38,263 nt of DNA from positions 1 to 38,263 of the forward strand of contig NZ_SMBZ01000038.1 of NCBI RefSeq assembly GCF_004342685.1. The letters are read 5' to 3'. Shown one piece after another: positions 1 to 7,746 of the stretch. Numbering within the stretch: position 1 is the stretch's first letter; each line of letters starts with the position of its first letter. A program made the position numbers and the translations under genes. The DNA comes from Sphingobacterium alimentarium. Its GTDB lineage: Bacteria; Bacteroidota; Bacteroidia; Sphingobacteriales; Sphingobacteriaceae. The notes beneath the pieces are model-generated. The model did no database searches and was not told where the DNA came from. It worked only from the letters and a program-made list of their open reading frames with translations.

Positions 1-2
1 AG

Positions 3-95
3 CAGCATACAGTTTCTTCCCTAAGAAACCTTCAATCAAATATCAAACGGTAAAAACTAACCAATTGTACGCTTTTTAATTATCGAATTCAGGTT
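3..95. repeat. Left copy of 93-bp terminal inverted repeat
   Basis: Positions 3-95 are the exact reverse complement of 38171-38263. Read outward from the interior, both window ends begin AACCTGAATTCGATAATT and continue identically for 93 bases. The adjacent PAP2 frame has a stop at 51-53, and its recognisable family sequence starts at 96, so the repeat appears to interrupt that gene. The simplest explanation is that both ends of a contig run into copies of the same end of a mobile element. I could not assign an IS family, and a misassembly is also possible. Confidence 0.9.
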
Positions 96-377
96 ACAAG
101 AGTTGGTGTTGGGGCGCATTATCCACTGGATGTTATTATAGGCAGCATTATCGGCTATCTATCGGGGCTTACCGGGATTTTTATCAGTAGAAAATATAAA
201 ATCCTGAACTGGCTTGGTAACAAAAAATATTTTCCTGTACTTATTTTATCCTTTATCGCTGCGTGCGCCTTAATCATCATAAAAATAAATAACGAGAATT
301 TGATTGTCTTCTATTTGGCACTTATCAGTCTTGTTGTTTCACTTTATAAAATTCTCACCATTTATGTTAAAAAATAA
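96..377 (+). CDS. PAP2-family phosphatase, C-terminal fragment
   Basis: This frame enters from the terminal repeat and stops at 375-377. It begins TRVGVGAHYPLDVIIG, which is the third PAP2 signature (Arg, then His and Asp in a GxHYPxD context), followed by about three hydrophobic segments. The two upstream signatures (KxxxxxxRP and PSGH) are absent, so only the last third of a membrane lipid phosphatase is present. Such enzymes dephosphorylate phosphatidate, undecaprenyl diphosphate or lipid A. The stop overlaps the start of the phosphoethanolamine transferase gene by 14 bases, so the two were probably one operon. The missing 5' part is either disrupted by the inserted repeat or lost to an assembly break. 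The fragment is not expected to be active. Confidence 0.75.
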   Translation, partial: TRVGVGAHYPLDVIIGSIIGYLSGLTGIFISRKYKILNWLGNKKYFPVLILSFIAACALIIIKINNENLIVFYLALISLVVSLYKILTIYVKK

Positions 378-1911
378 TTTGAAGCTAATGCAGATTTATA
401 ATCTGAAGCTGACACAGTTCGCTTTACTTATGAGTTTCGTTAACTTTTTGTTCTTCCATTTCCCGTTTTTCAAATTTGTTTTTCAGAATGTCCACCATAA
501 AAGTTTTAACGGTATCATTATTATCATTAGCCTGGTAGTTCTGATGTTGGTCGCAAATGCTTTTGTCTTTTACCTTGTATTTTTTCTGTCCCGTATTGTC
601 GGAAAATTTTTATTGGTCTTGGTGTTTATCATCAATGCGGTAGCCGTTTACTTTATCAATACCTATGGTGTTATTATAGACGGAACTATGATTGGCAATG
701 TACTCAATACCAATTATGATGAAGCCAGTAGTTTTTTCTCATTAAAATTAATATTGTACATTTTTTTTCTCGGTGTAGTCCCCGCCTTTTACATCATCAA
801 AGCTAAAATAGTGAATGTAACCTTGAAGAAGTTTTTAATCACTTCTTCGCTTGCTCTTTTATTTATCATTCTTGTTGCGTTTGCAAATGCCAGCAACTGG
901 CTATGGATTGATAAAAATTCAAAGCAGTTAGGAGGGTTGGCAATGCCCTGGTCTTATTCCGTCAACACCGCTCTTTTTTATATCCACAAACATCAAAAAA
1001 ATAAAAAAGAAATTTTACTACCTGATGCTACAATTAAAGACAATGAAAAGGCAGTTGTCGTCTTAGTAATTGGCGAATCTGCAAGAAGTCAAAATTTCTC
1101 TTTGTACGGGTATAAAAAGAATACTAATCCACTACTTTCAAAGACGGAGAATTTAAGCAGTTTTCAAGCAACATCTTGTGCGACATATACCACGGCGGGT
1201 GTTAAGTGTATTTTGGAACACAAAAATACTGATGAACTATATGAAATCTTACCGAATTATTTGTACAGGAACAATGTAGAGGTTGTTTGGAGAACTACGA
1301 ACTGGGGAGAACCTCCAGTTCATATCAGGAAATACCAAAACAGGGATACCTTAGTCAAGGATTGCAAAGGCGATGGATGTAATTATGATGAAGTGCTTTT
1401 AACCGGACTAAAAGAGCAAATACTGGCAAGTAAAAAAAATAAAATACTGATTGTATTGCATACCAGCACAAGCCACGGGCCAACATACAGTAAGAAATAT
1501 CCTCCGCAGTTTGAAACTTTTAAACCTGTATGTAATAGCGTTGAATTGGCGAACTGCTCTAAAGCTGAACTAATCAATGCTTATGACAACACTATTGTTT
1601 ATACTGATTATATCCTGCACAATGTGATTGAGGATTTAGAACAATTGAAAGAGTATAAAAGCGCAATGTTTTTTGTTTCAGACCACGGCGAGTCTTTAGG
1701 AGAAAAAAACTTATATATGCACGGCGTGCCTATAAGTTTTGCTCCTAAAGAACAATATGAAATTCCTTTTATAGTATGGACTTCAAATAAGAATTTAAAA
1801 CAACGAAACCCCAATGATATTTTATCTCAAAACTATGTGTTTCATAGTGTTTTAAATTTTTTGAACATACAAAGTCCAATTTATGATGAGAAGATGAACA
1901 TTTTTAAATAG
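364..1911 (+). CDS. eptA: EptA/MCR-like lipid A phosphoethanolamine transferase
   Basis: A 515-residue inner-membrane enzyme expected to move phosphoethanolamine from phosphatidylethanolamine onto lipid A, releasing diacylglycerol. About five hydrophobic segments lie in residues 15-175, followed by a periplasmic sulfatase-fold domain. Metal and catalytic residues are visible: E238 in GESAR, T276 in SCATYT (nucleophile position), D440-H441 in SDHGES and H453 in MHG. Cysteine pairs 272/282, 334/339 and 390/398 fall where EptA and MCR enzymes have disulfides. The start at 364 was chosen over one 20 codons upstream because it fits the first membrane segment and gives a short overlap with the preceding PAP2 frame. 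The family changes surface charge and often lowers polymyxin binding; the exact acceptor here is inferred. Its own promoter is outside the window. Confidence 0.92.
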   Translation: MLKNNLKLMQIYNLKLTQFALLMSFVNFLFFHFPFFKFVFQNVHHKSFNGIIIIISLVVLMLVANAFVFYLVFFLSRIVGKFLLVLVFIINAVAVYFINTYGVIIDGTMIGNVLNTNYDEASSFFSLKLILYIFFLGVVPAFYIIKAKIVNVTLKKFLITSSLALLFIILVAFANASNWLWIDKNSKQLGGLAMPWSYSVNTALFYIHKHQKNKKEILLPDATIKDNEKAVVVLVIGESARSQNFSLYGYKKNTNPLLSKTENLSSFQATSCATYTTAGVKCILEHKNTDELYEILPNYLYRNNVEVVWRTTNWGEPPVHIRKYQNRDTLVKDCKGDGCNYDEVLLTGLKEQILASKKNKILIVLHTSTSHGPTYSKKYPPQFETFKPVCNSVELANCSKAELINAYDNTIVYTDYILHNVIEDLEQLKEYKSAMFFVSDHGESLGEKNLYMHGVPISFAPKEQYEIPFIVWTSNKNLKQRNPNDILSQNYVFHSVLNFLNIQSPIYDEKMNIFK

Positions 1912-2012
1912 CATCTTACTTTGCTGATGTGCATTTATGGGTGTGCTGACGAGAGTGTTGTTTTATGAATTGCCGGATATATCCGATTTTAAATAATTCA
2001 TAAGAAAGTCAG

Positions 2013-2046
2013 TTCTAAATTCCTTCTAAATCTGTTCTTTTTTTTG
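2013..2046 (+). promoter_or_regulatory. Regulon promoter module, copy A
   Basis: TTCTAAATTCC-TTCTAAAT is a direct repeat with an 11-bp period. It is followed by a T-rich spacer ending in TTTTG, whose G lies 34 bases from the first T. The same spacing recurs at four other promoters in the island. The TTTTG sits where a Bacteroidota -7 box (TAnnTTTG) would end, so the repeat covers roughly the -40 to -20 interval. It serves the beta-lactamase-fold lipoprotein, dgkA and PAP2 operon, whose first ATG is about 87 bases downstream. Confidence 0.75.
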
Positions 2047-2132
2047 CATAGCGTATAAAGAATTTTAATACCAAAATGAATAAGTAAGGGATGTGAATTT
2101 TAGTACACATAGATTTTGTAAACTTTATCATA

Positions 2133-3242
2133 ATGCTGAAACTAATTAATATATGTGCTTTGCTCTTACTACTCTATTTTAGTACGGGCTGCACCGCATT
2201 ACACTATACTAAAATCCCAAAGCAAAACAGTCATAAAATATTTCCTCAAAGAAAAATAGAAAACTCTGATACGACTTTCAACTTTTATAAACCCACAAAG
2301 GATTACGAGCTTGGAAAAACAATAGGCGTAACCAATAGGGACTTCAATCCAACCGATGTTTCGCTTGATAGTCTGGTACAACTGCATAAAACCATTTCAT
2401 TTGTCATTATCCGCAACGATACGATTTTGTACGAAAAGTTTAAAGATGATTTGGACACAGTTTCAGTTTCAAGTTTTTCCATTGCAAAACCATTTATCTC
2501 TACTCTTATCGGCATTGCAATAGATGAAGGAAATATCAAAAGCATTGATGATAAAATAACAGACTACTTGCCTGAATTTAGAGATAGACCTTTATGGAAC
2601 CAAATTTCAATCCGTGACCTCCTGCATCACACTTCAGGAATAAAATTCACTAAAGCTGATAATATTAAATTTTTTTGGAGTACCGATTTGAGAAAGCAAA
2701 TTTCTCATTTGACCTTAGAATATTCAAAGGTTAAGCGTTTTAATTATTCCAGTGCCAATACGCTGTTGCTTGGTATTATACTGGAAAAAACTACCGGAAG
2801 CAGTGTTTCTCAATATTTGGAAAAAAAACTATGGAAGCCTTTGGGAACCGAAGCTCCATTATATTGGAGTTTAGACAGAAACGATAGTTTAGCTCTTGAA
2901 AAGACATTTTGTTGCTTGCAAGGCAGAACACTGGACTTTGCGAAATTTGCAAGACTGTACCTTAATGGAGGAAAATGGAATGACCAACAAATTGTTTCAA
3001 AAAATTGGGTTGACTATTCTACTCATTCTGACCCCGCCAATGGAAATCGGCATTTTTATAACAACAATTGGGGCATTGGACCACTCAATTACGGTAGCTT
3101 TTATGCTCAAGGGCTATATGGGCAGTTCCTGTACGTTTATCCTAAGAAAAATGTAATCATTGTCCGCTTTGGGGATGCCGGGCTTAATTACCATCCTAAT
3201 TACTGGCTTAATATATTTCTGCAAATAATAGACCAGCTCTAA
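2133..3242 (+). CDS. Beta-lactamase-fold serine hydrolase lipoprotein
   Basis: A 369-residue class C beta-lactamase/esterase-fold protein. The N-terminus (residues 1-20) is a lipoprotein signal with a lipobox ending FSTGC, so it is probably anchored to a membrane. The active-site SxxK is present as SIAK in SSFSIAKP, and the tyrosine motif appears as YSSANT. The third, HxG-like motif is degenerate (QGLYGQ near the C-terminus). LLHHTSGI is typical of the family. Such proteins include D,D-peptidases, esterases and lipid hydrolases, and most are not antibiotic resistance enzymes. It is the first gene after promoter module A and lies 27 bases before dgkA, suggesting a role in envelope lipid or peptidoglycan turnover. 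The substrate is unknown. Confidence 0.82.
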   Translation: MLKLINICALLLLLYFSTGCTALHYTKIPKQNSHKIFPQRKIENSDTTFNFYKPTKDYELGKTIGVTNRDFNPTDVSLDSLVQLHKTISFVIIRNDTILYEKFKDDLDTVSVSSFSIAKPFISTLIGIAIDEGNIKSIDDKITDYLPEFRDRPLWNQISIRDLLHHTSGIKFTKADNIKFFWSTDLRKQISHLTLEYSKVKRFNYSSANTLLLGIILEKTTGSSVSQYLEKKLWKPLGTEAPLYWSLDRNDSLALEKTFCCLQGRTLDFAKFARLYLNGGKWNDQQIVSKNWVDYSTHSDPANGNRHFYNNNWGIGPLNYGSFYAQGLYGQFLYVYPKKNVIIVRFGDAGLNYHPNYWLNIFLQIIDQL

Positions 3243-3269
3243 TATTCTTGATTTCTAATAAGCAACCAA

Positions 3270-3653
3270 ATGAATAAAACTGAAAACGGATTTTTTAAGG
3301 GCAGACTAAAAAGTTTCCGATATGCTTTTAAAGGAGCTTTTTTATTGCTCAGGACTGAACACTCAGTTATAGCACAGTTCATTATAGCCATTCTTTCGAT
3401 TTTTTTTGGCTTTTTGTTTGGCATTACAAAAACAGAATGGCTTTTCCAGATTTTGACCATCGGACTTGTGCTAAGTATCGAAGGGCTTAACACAGCCATT
3501 GAAAAACTATGTGACTTTATCCATCCCGACCATCATAAGAAAATTGCCGTAATAAAAGATATTGCCGCTGGTGCAGTAATTTTTGCTGCGCTGACTGCAT
3601 TGGTTGTTGGACTTATTATATACCTACCATATTTCTATGAAAAATTATTTTAA
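3270..3653 (+). CDS. dgkA: Diacylglycerol/undecaprenol kinase family protein (DgkA)
   Basis: A 127-residue inner-membrane kinase with three hydrophobic helices, the usual size for the DgkA family. The signature EGLNTAIEKLCD and the following DHHKKIAVIKDIAAGAV block, which form the active site and Mg-ATP site, are intact. The family phosphorylates diacylglycerol or undecaprenol. Phosphoethanolamine transfer by EptA leaves diacylglycerol in the membrane, so a recycling role is a reasonable inference from the gene order. It shares an operon with the upstream lipoprotein hydrolase and the downstream PAP2 phosphatase. Which lipid it prefers cannot be read from the sequence. Confidence 0.93.
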   Translation: MNKTENGFFKGRLKSFRYAFKGAFLLLRTEHSVIAQFIIAILSIFFGFLFGITKTEWLFQILTIGLVLSIEGLNTAIEKLCDFIHPDHHKKIAVIKDIAAGAVIFAALTALVVGLIIYLPYFYEKLF

Positions 3654-3687
3654 CGATAAATTTTTGTTTATCCAATAACAGAACATA

Positions 3688-4332
3688 TTGCCATTCCTGA
3701 ACAAGAATAAAAAAACCATTATTTGGACAACCCTTTCGATATTCCTTGTAGGGTTTAGTGTTTTGGCTGCCTATGTGATGCTCACAGAGCCACACTACAT
3801 TGACGTACATATATCAGAAGAAATACAGGAGAAGCAAAACGGTTTTCTTGACAGCTTTATGAAAGCTGTGAGCTGGTTTGGCAGGATTAGGGTTTCGGCG
3901 GTGCTGGTCGGTTGCAGTGCTTTATGCTTCCTGTTGTTAAAGCGTAAAAAAGATGCTTTACTAATGCTATCTACTTTAATATCCGGTGGTATTGCGTGGG
4001 TACTGAAAACACTGATAAACAGACCCCGACCAACAAAGGACTTTATTTCTATTCTTGAAGAAACCCATTACCAAAGTTTCCCAAGCGGTCACGTATTGTT
4101 TTACACCGCTTTCTTTGGTGCATTCATATTCATTTTGCTGCGAACAATTAACAAACATCCTGTATCGAAAATAATAGGTATGCTGGTATGCCTTGCAATG
4201 ATTTTCTTAGGAGCTGTATCAAGAGTGTATCTTGGCGCACATTGGTTTACTGATGTATTGGGCGGCTTTTTAGCTGGATTAATCTATCTATTGATTGCAG
4301 GAAATATCTATTTCGGTAGCAAAAAGACATAA
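3688..4332 (+). CDS. PAP2-family membrane phosphatase
   Basis: A 214-residue integral membrane phosphatase with all three PAP2 signatures: KTLINRPRP, FPSGH, and SRVYLGAHWFTDV with the catalytic His. About six membrane segments are visible. Likely substrates are phosphatidate, phosphatidylglycerol phosphate, undecaprenyl diphosphate or a lipid A phosphate. The start is uncertain: the first membrane segment requires the TTG at 3688, because the frame has a stop at 3676-3678 and the next ATG (3778) would remove that helix. It is the last gene of the operon begun by module A, with a 34-base gap after dgkA. Promoter module B begins seven bases after its stop. Confidence 0.88.
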   Translation: MPFLNKNKKTIIWTTLSIFLVGFSVLAAYVMLTEPHYIDVHISEEIQEKQNGFLDSFMKAVSWFGRIRVSAVLVGCSALCFLLLKRKKDALLMLSTLISGGIAWVLKTLINRPRPTKDFISILEETHYQSFPSGHVLFYTAFFGAFIFILLRTINKHPVSKIIGMLVCLAMIFLGAVSRVYLGAHWFTDVLGGFLAGLIYLLIAGNIYFGSKKT

Positions 4333-4338
4333 ACCCAA

Positions 4339-4372
4339 TTCTAAATTTCTTCTAATTCTGTTTGTTTTTTTG
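4339..4372 (+). promoter_or_regulatory. Regulon promoter module, copy B
   Basis: TTCTAAATTTC-TTCTAATT followed by TTTTTTTG, with the G exactly 34 bases from the first T as in copies A, C, D and E. It lies 29 bases upstream of the ATG of the BamA-like gene. Confidence 0.75.
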
Positions 4373-4400
4373 CCAGACAGTAAAATTCTAAGTTTTAAAT

Positions 4401-5804
4401 ATGAAGAAATTAGCATCAATTATTGCCACATTAGCTGCACCTTTTGCAGTAGAAGCACAGGACACCATTACAGTTAAAAAAGACAGTTTATCGTTTATCA
4501 AATCCAAACGGATGAGCGATGAAGTCCTTGCTAAAAAACGGGAAGGAACCTTTGTTACAGGACTTCCCGACATTTCTTCAGACCCGGTAACAGGATTTGG
4601 GTTCGGCGTAAGAACGAACGTAATATGGAACGGTAAAAGGGACAATGAATTATTTGCCTATACACCTTACCTGATGAAATTAAAAGCCAATGCAGCGTGG
4701 TACACCTCTAACGCAAAGGAACTGGCTTTATCATTGGACGTGCCTTATTACAAAGGAACACGATGGCGTTTTAAGATAGATTTCCAAGCGCAGCAAAACC
4801 CGGCAAACTTATATTTTGGTCTTACCGATAACACATTGGGAGATTTACGTCTTCCGTCTGACGAGAACACCACTTTTTCTACTTACAAGGAATACGACAG
4901 GGCAAGGAAAACGTTACGTCCGGGAGGCGTTGGCGAAGCAGCTTTTGTGACCGATGCGCTTTCCAACCGTTTCAGGGAAACGGAATATATGCTGAACCTT
5001 AAAGCCGATTACGCTTTAGGTAATGGTAAATGGCGTATAATGGGAGGATATGAAATACAGCATTTGAGCTAAAAGACCTTTGAGGGAATGGAAGCCGATG
5101 CGATTGACCCTGTAACGGGAAGCCATACCAAAGCACCTAACGGCACATCATTGTTAAGACGTGATTTTGAGCAGGGAAATATTTCAGGCGTAGATGGCGG
5201 GTGGGTTTCCATTATTCAGAATGCTCTTATCTATGATACGAGGGATTTTGAACCTGACCCGACAAAAGGGGCTTACTTCGAGATTGCCAATGAATATTCA
5301 TCTAAACTTATCGGTTCGCAATTCGACTTCGATAAGCTATTGATACAAGGTCGTTACTACCAAAAACTACCATTCGGAAAACGTACCGTATTGGCATGGC
5401 GTGCAGGTATAGGGAATGTATTTGGAAAAAATGCACCATTCTTTGAATACCAAGACCAATGGTCGCCTGAAGGAAGCATTAATGCAATGGGTGGTAAAGC
5501 CTCTTTGAGAGGTTATAGAGCCAACCGTTTCCTGGCAAGGTCGATGTGGTTTACCAACTTTGAATTGAGGACACGTTTGGCTGAAACCACGTTGTGGAAA
5601 CAGCATTTATCGTTCACGGTTGCACCATTCTTTGATATGGGTACAGTACGTGACCGTTGGCAGGACTTGAATTTTCAGAACATCAAATATTCATACGGAG
5701 CAGGTTTAAGAATTGGCTGGAACCAATCAACAGTATTGTATTTTGATTACGGAAAATCCAAAGAGGACGGCTTGTTTTTCTTTGGTATAGGACAGGCATT
5801 TTAA
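4401..5804 (+). pseudogene. BamA/TamA-family outer membrane barrel with in-frame stop
   Basis: Two halves of one protein lie in the same frame, separated by a single TAA at 5070-5072 (codon 224 of 468). Both sides read continuously as an Omp85-type outer-membrane protein. The N-terminal half opens with a signal peptide (ending about residue 20) and a TGLPDISSDPVTGFGFG motif. The C-terminal half carries barrel strands, GSINAMGGKASLRGYRANRF (an RGYR loop motif) and a terminal aromatic strand ending GIGQAF. Changing one base of the TAA would restore a sense codon. Possible explanations are a recent nonsense mutation, a sequencing error, or read-through. The intact protein would insert in the outer membrane, perhaps moving lipid or protein. 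It is driven by module B and followed by a strong terminator. Confidence 0.82.
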
Positions 5805-5829
5805 TAAACAATATGGTACACAATAAAGG

Positions 5830-5852
5830 ATCCGAGGTAGCTCGGATTTTTT
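5830..5852 (+). terminator. Rho-independent terminator after the barrel gene
   Basis: The stem ATCCGAG/CTCGGAT has a four-base loop and runs straight into six Ts. It lies 26 bases after the barrel stop codon. Confidence 0.85.
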
Positions 5853-5881
5853 ATTGTACATTATTTAATTGGAAAATAGTA

Positions 5882-5915
5882 TTCTAAATTTCTTCCAAAT
5901 TGAAAAATACTTTTG
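5882..5915 (+). promoter_or_regulatory. Regulon promoter module, copy C
   Basis: TTCTAAATTTC-TTCCAAAT is followed by ACTTTTG, with the G again 34 bases from the first T. Here the downstream element TACTTTTG (5908-5915) matches the Bacteroidota -7 consensus TAnnTTTG exactly. This anchors the interpretation of the other copies as promoters. The lipoprotein ATG is 24 bases further on. Confidence 0.82.
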
Positions 5916-5938
5916 CCATAATCTTAAATGACAATAAT

Positions 5939-6394
5939 ATGAAAAGACCATCAAACGTATTGGCAATAGCCTTAATTGCTGCTATAGGATTATCTTCTTG
6001 CAAAGAGAATACAAAAGATGAAGAGAAAATTCCTGAAAATATTCAGAGCGCATTCAAGCAAAAATTTCCTAATGCTGCCAATGTTAAATGGGAGAAAAAT
6101 TGCGACAATACCTGGGAAGCGGAGTTTGTAATGACCGGAAACAAGCATAGTGCCCAATATAAACCGGATAGCAATTGGTATGAAACGGAATATGTAATAA
6201 CTATCAGCAAAGTTCCTGACGTAATTAAAGCCAATGTTGCCTCAAGGTATCCCGGATATAAGATTGTAAAAGCGGAAGTTGTAATAACCAGTTGGGGCGA
6301 GCAATATGAATTACAGCTTAATAAAGAGCAGACTTCCATCGGGGTATTCTATACCGGAGAAGGCGCATTTATGGGGCAGGAAAAGGAGCATTAA
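5939..6394 (+). CDS. PepSY-like lipoprotein
   Basis: A 151-residue predicted lipoprotein. The ATG at 5939 was chosen because it gives a compact signal with lipobox IGLSSC and lies downstream of the -7 box; a longer frame would begin inside the promoter. The mature part has two PepSY-like (DUF2874-type) repeats, seen in IQSAFKQKFPNAANVKWEKN and VIKANVASRYPGYKIVKAEV. Each has the family pattern of a helix with a KFP or RYP turn followed by beta strands. The function of these small periplasmic proteins is poorly known; inhibition of envelope enzymes or sensing is usually suggested. It forms a single-gene unit between module C and a hairpin, and resembles the secreted protein at 7747. Confidence 0.85.
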   Translation: MKRPSNVLAIALIAAIGLSSCKENTKDEEKIPENIQSAFKQKFPNAANVKWEKNCDNTWEAEFVMTGNKHSAQYKPDSNWYETEYVITISKVPDVIKANVASRYPGYKIVKAEVVITSWGEQYELQLNKEQTSIGVFYTGEGAFMGQEKEH

Positions 6395-6404
6395 AAAAAT
6401 GGAC

Positions 6405-6430
6405 GTAGTAAATCAAGTTAGATTTACTAC
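6405..6430 (+). terminator. Hairpin after the PepSY-like lipoprotein gene
   Basis: A perfect 10-bp stem GTAGTAAATC/GATTTACTAC with a six-base loop lies 10 bases after the stop codon. It is followed by A-rich rather than T-rich sequence, so termination may be weak or factor-assisted. Nothing further is evident between 6431 and module D. Confidence 0.55.
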
Positions 6431-6581
6431 AAAATAAAATTATTCAAAATCCTGAAATTTTTGAAAAGGCTCCGTAAATCGTAGTCTTACTTTTTATAGC
6501 ATTATTCCTCGTATCAGAGTGAGATTATTATACTGACTTATAAAACCTGTGATTGTGTAAAAATCACGGCATAAACACTAG

Positions 6582-6615
6582 TTCTAAATTTCTTCAAATT
6601 GGCATTGCAGTTTTG
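6582..6615 (+). promoter_or_regulatory. Regulon promoter module, copy D
   Basis: TTCTAAATTTC-TTCAAAT is followed by CAGTTTTG, with the G 34 bases from the first T. The second half-site is the least conserved of the set. The TSUP ATG is 42 bases downstream. Confidence 0.72.
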
Positions 6616-6656
6616 TATTATTAATTTGAACATACCGTCTGTAATTTCTTTGAAAG

Positions 6657-7691
6657 ATGATAATAAAAATAACCCTATTGTTTCTCGGAACAATACTCGC
6701 CTTTTGGATGAGTGCTATTTGTGGCGGTGGAGCTAGTCTTATTCTTATCCCCATTTTAAATTTACTTTTACCGACATCAGTAGTCCCATTTTCATTAACA
6801 ATAGGAACATTTACAAGTTCTGCATCCAGGATTGTAGTCTTTAAGAAGCACATTAACTATAAGATTTTTTTCTGGTTTGTACCGTTTTCCATTCCGGCTG
6901 TGTTAGTGGGTGCTTATTTGATAAAATACATCAACCCAAATTATTTACAGCTAATCGTTGCCTTATTTCTCATCGGAAATGTACCACAGCTATTCAAGTC
7001 AAAAAAGGAAGAGGCACAATCCGAAAAGCCATATCCCAAATATATCCTTGCCATTATTGGGTTTCTTGCAGGTTTTGTATCGGGCATTACCGGAGCCATT
7101 GGGCTTTTGTTTAATAGGTTTTATCTAAAATTTGGACTTACAAAAGAACAAATAGTAGCTACACGTGCTGCCAATGAGGTGTTTCTGCATTTCATTAAAC
7201 TGGTCATTTACATTTCTCTTGGTCTGTATTCACAAATGGCTTTATGGCTGGGGTTGGCTATTGCAGCCGCTACCATTGTTTCTTCTTTAACGGTTAAGTA
7301 TATTCTTCCCTATCTAAGCGAAAACCTGTTTAGAAAAATTGGGTACGGAGCAATGGTTATTTCTGGTATAACCCTTCTTATGGGAACAACCGATAAAATT
7401 GTTAAACAGGATAAAATAGCCTTTGCTACAATTCATAATCAAGGGAAAGATGTAGCCATCGTAAGCTGGCGAAACACAGACCTCGTGTTAGAATATACAA
7501 TAGATGGCGGTTTAGAAATTGAAAGACCCATAAGTGCCAAAGAACTGCCACCACATCTTAATAAAAAATACACAGCGTTAAAACCAAACTATGATACAAT
7601 ATATATCGAAAAGGTCTATCAATTCAGAAAAGAACCTGTATATGAATTTTATTGCTACAAAGAAAAACAATTAACAAAGTTTGAATTATAA
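6657..7691 (+). CDS. TSUP (TauE/SafE) permease with soluble C-terminal domain
   Basis: A 344-residue protein. Residues 1 to about 250 form about eight hydrophobic helices with two related halves: FWMSAICGGGASLILIP near the start and FLAGFVSGITGAIGLLFNRF in the middle. These are the glycine-rich repeats of the TSUP family, which exports or imports sulfite, sulfonates or other small anions. The last 85-90 residues, after about residue 253, are hydrophilic and strand-rich (from KQDKIAFATIHNQGKDVAIV). Plain TSUP proteins are usually about 250-270 residues, so this tail looks like an added domain; I do not recognise it. The gene is alone between modules D and E. The transported substrate is unknown. 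Confidence 0.85.
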   Translation: MIIKITLLFLGTILAFWMSAICGGGASLILIPILNLLLPTSVVPFSLTIGTFTSSASRIVVFKKHINYKIFFWFVPFSIPAVLVGAYLIKYINPNYLQLIVALFLIGNVPQLFKSKKEEAQSEKPYPKYILAIIGFLAGFVSGITGAIGLLFNRFYLKFGLTKEQIVATRAANEVFLHFIKLVIYISLGLYSQMALWLGLAIAAATIVSSLTVKYILPYLSENLFRKIGYGAMVISGITLLMGTTDKIVKQDKIAFATIHNQGKDVAIVSWRNTDLVLEYTIDGGLEIERPISAKELPPHLNKKYTALKPNYDTIYIEKVYQFRKEPVYEFYCYKEKQLTKFEL

Positions 7692-7693
7692 CA

Positions 7694-7727
7694 TTCTAAA
7701 TTTCTTCTAAATCTTATTAGAATTTTG
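7694..7727 (+). promoter_or_regulatory. Regulon promoter module, copy E
   Basis: TTCTAAATTTC-TTCTAAAT is the cleanest copy of the direct repeat. It is followed by GAATTTTG with the G 34 bases from the first T. It begins three bases after the TSUP stop codon and lies 20 bases upstream of the secreted PepSY-like gene that heads a five-gene run. Confidence 0.78.
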
Positions 7728-7746
7728 TGTTCAACAATTAAAAAAA

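Noticed and set aside
364..1911. Calling the transferase an acquired mcr colistin-resistance gene
   Set aside because: The fold and active-site residues fit the whole EptA/MCR family; resistance cannot be inferred from sequence alone, and intrinsic eptA-like genes are common.
2133..3242. Reading the beta-lactamase-fold lipoprotein as an antibiotic beta-lactamase
   Set aside because: The third catalytic motif is degenerate and the protein is lipid-anchored; most such family members are esterases or peptidases.
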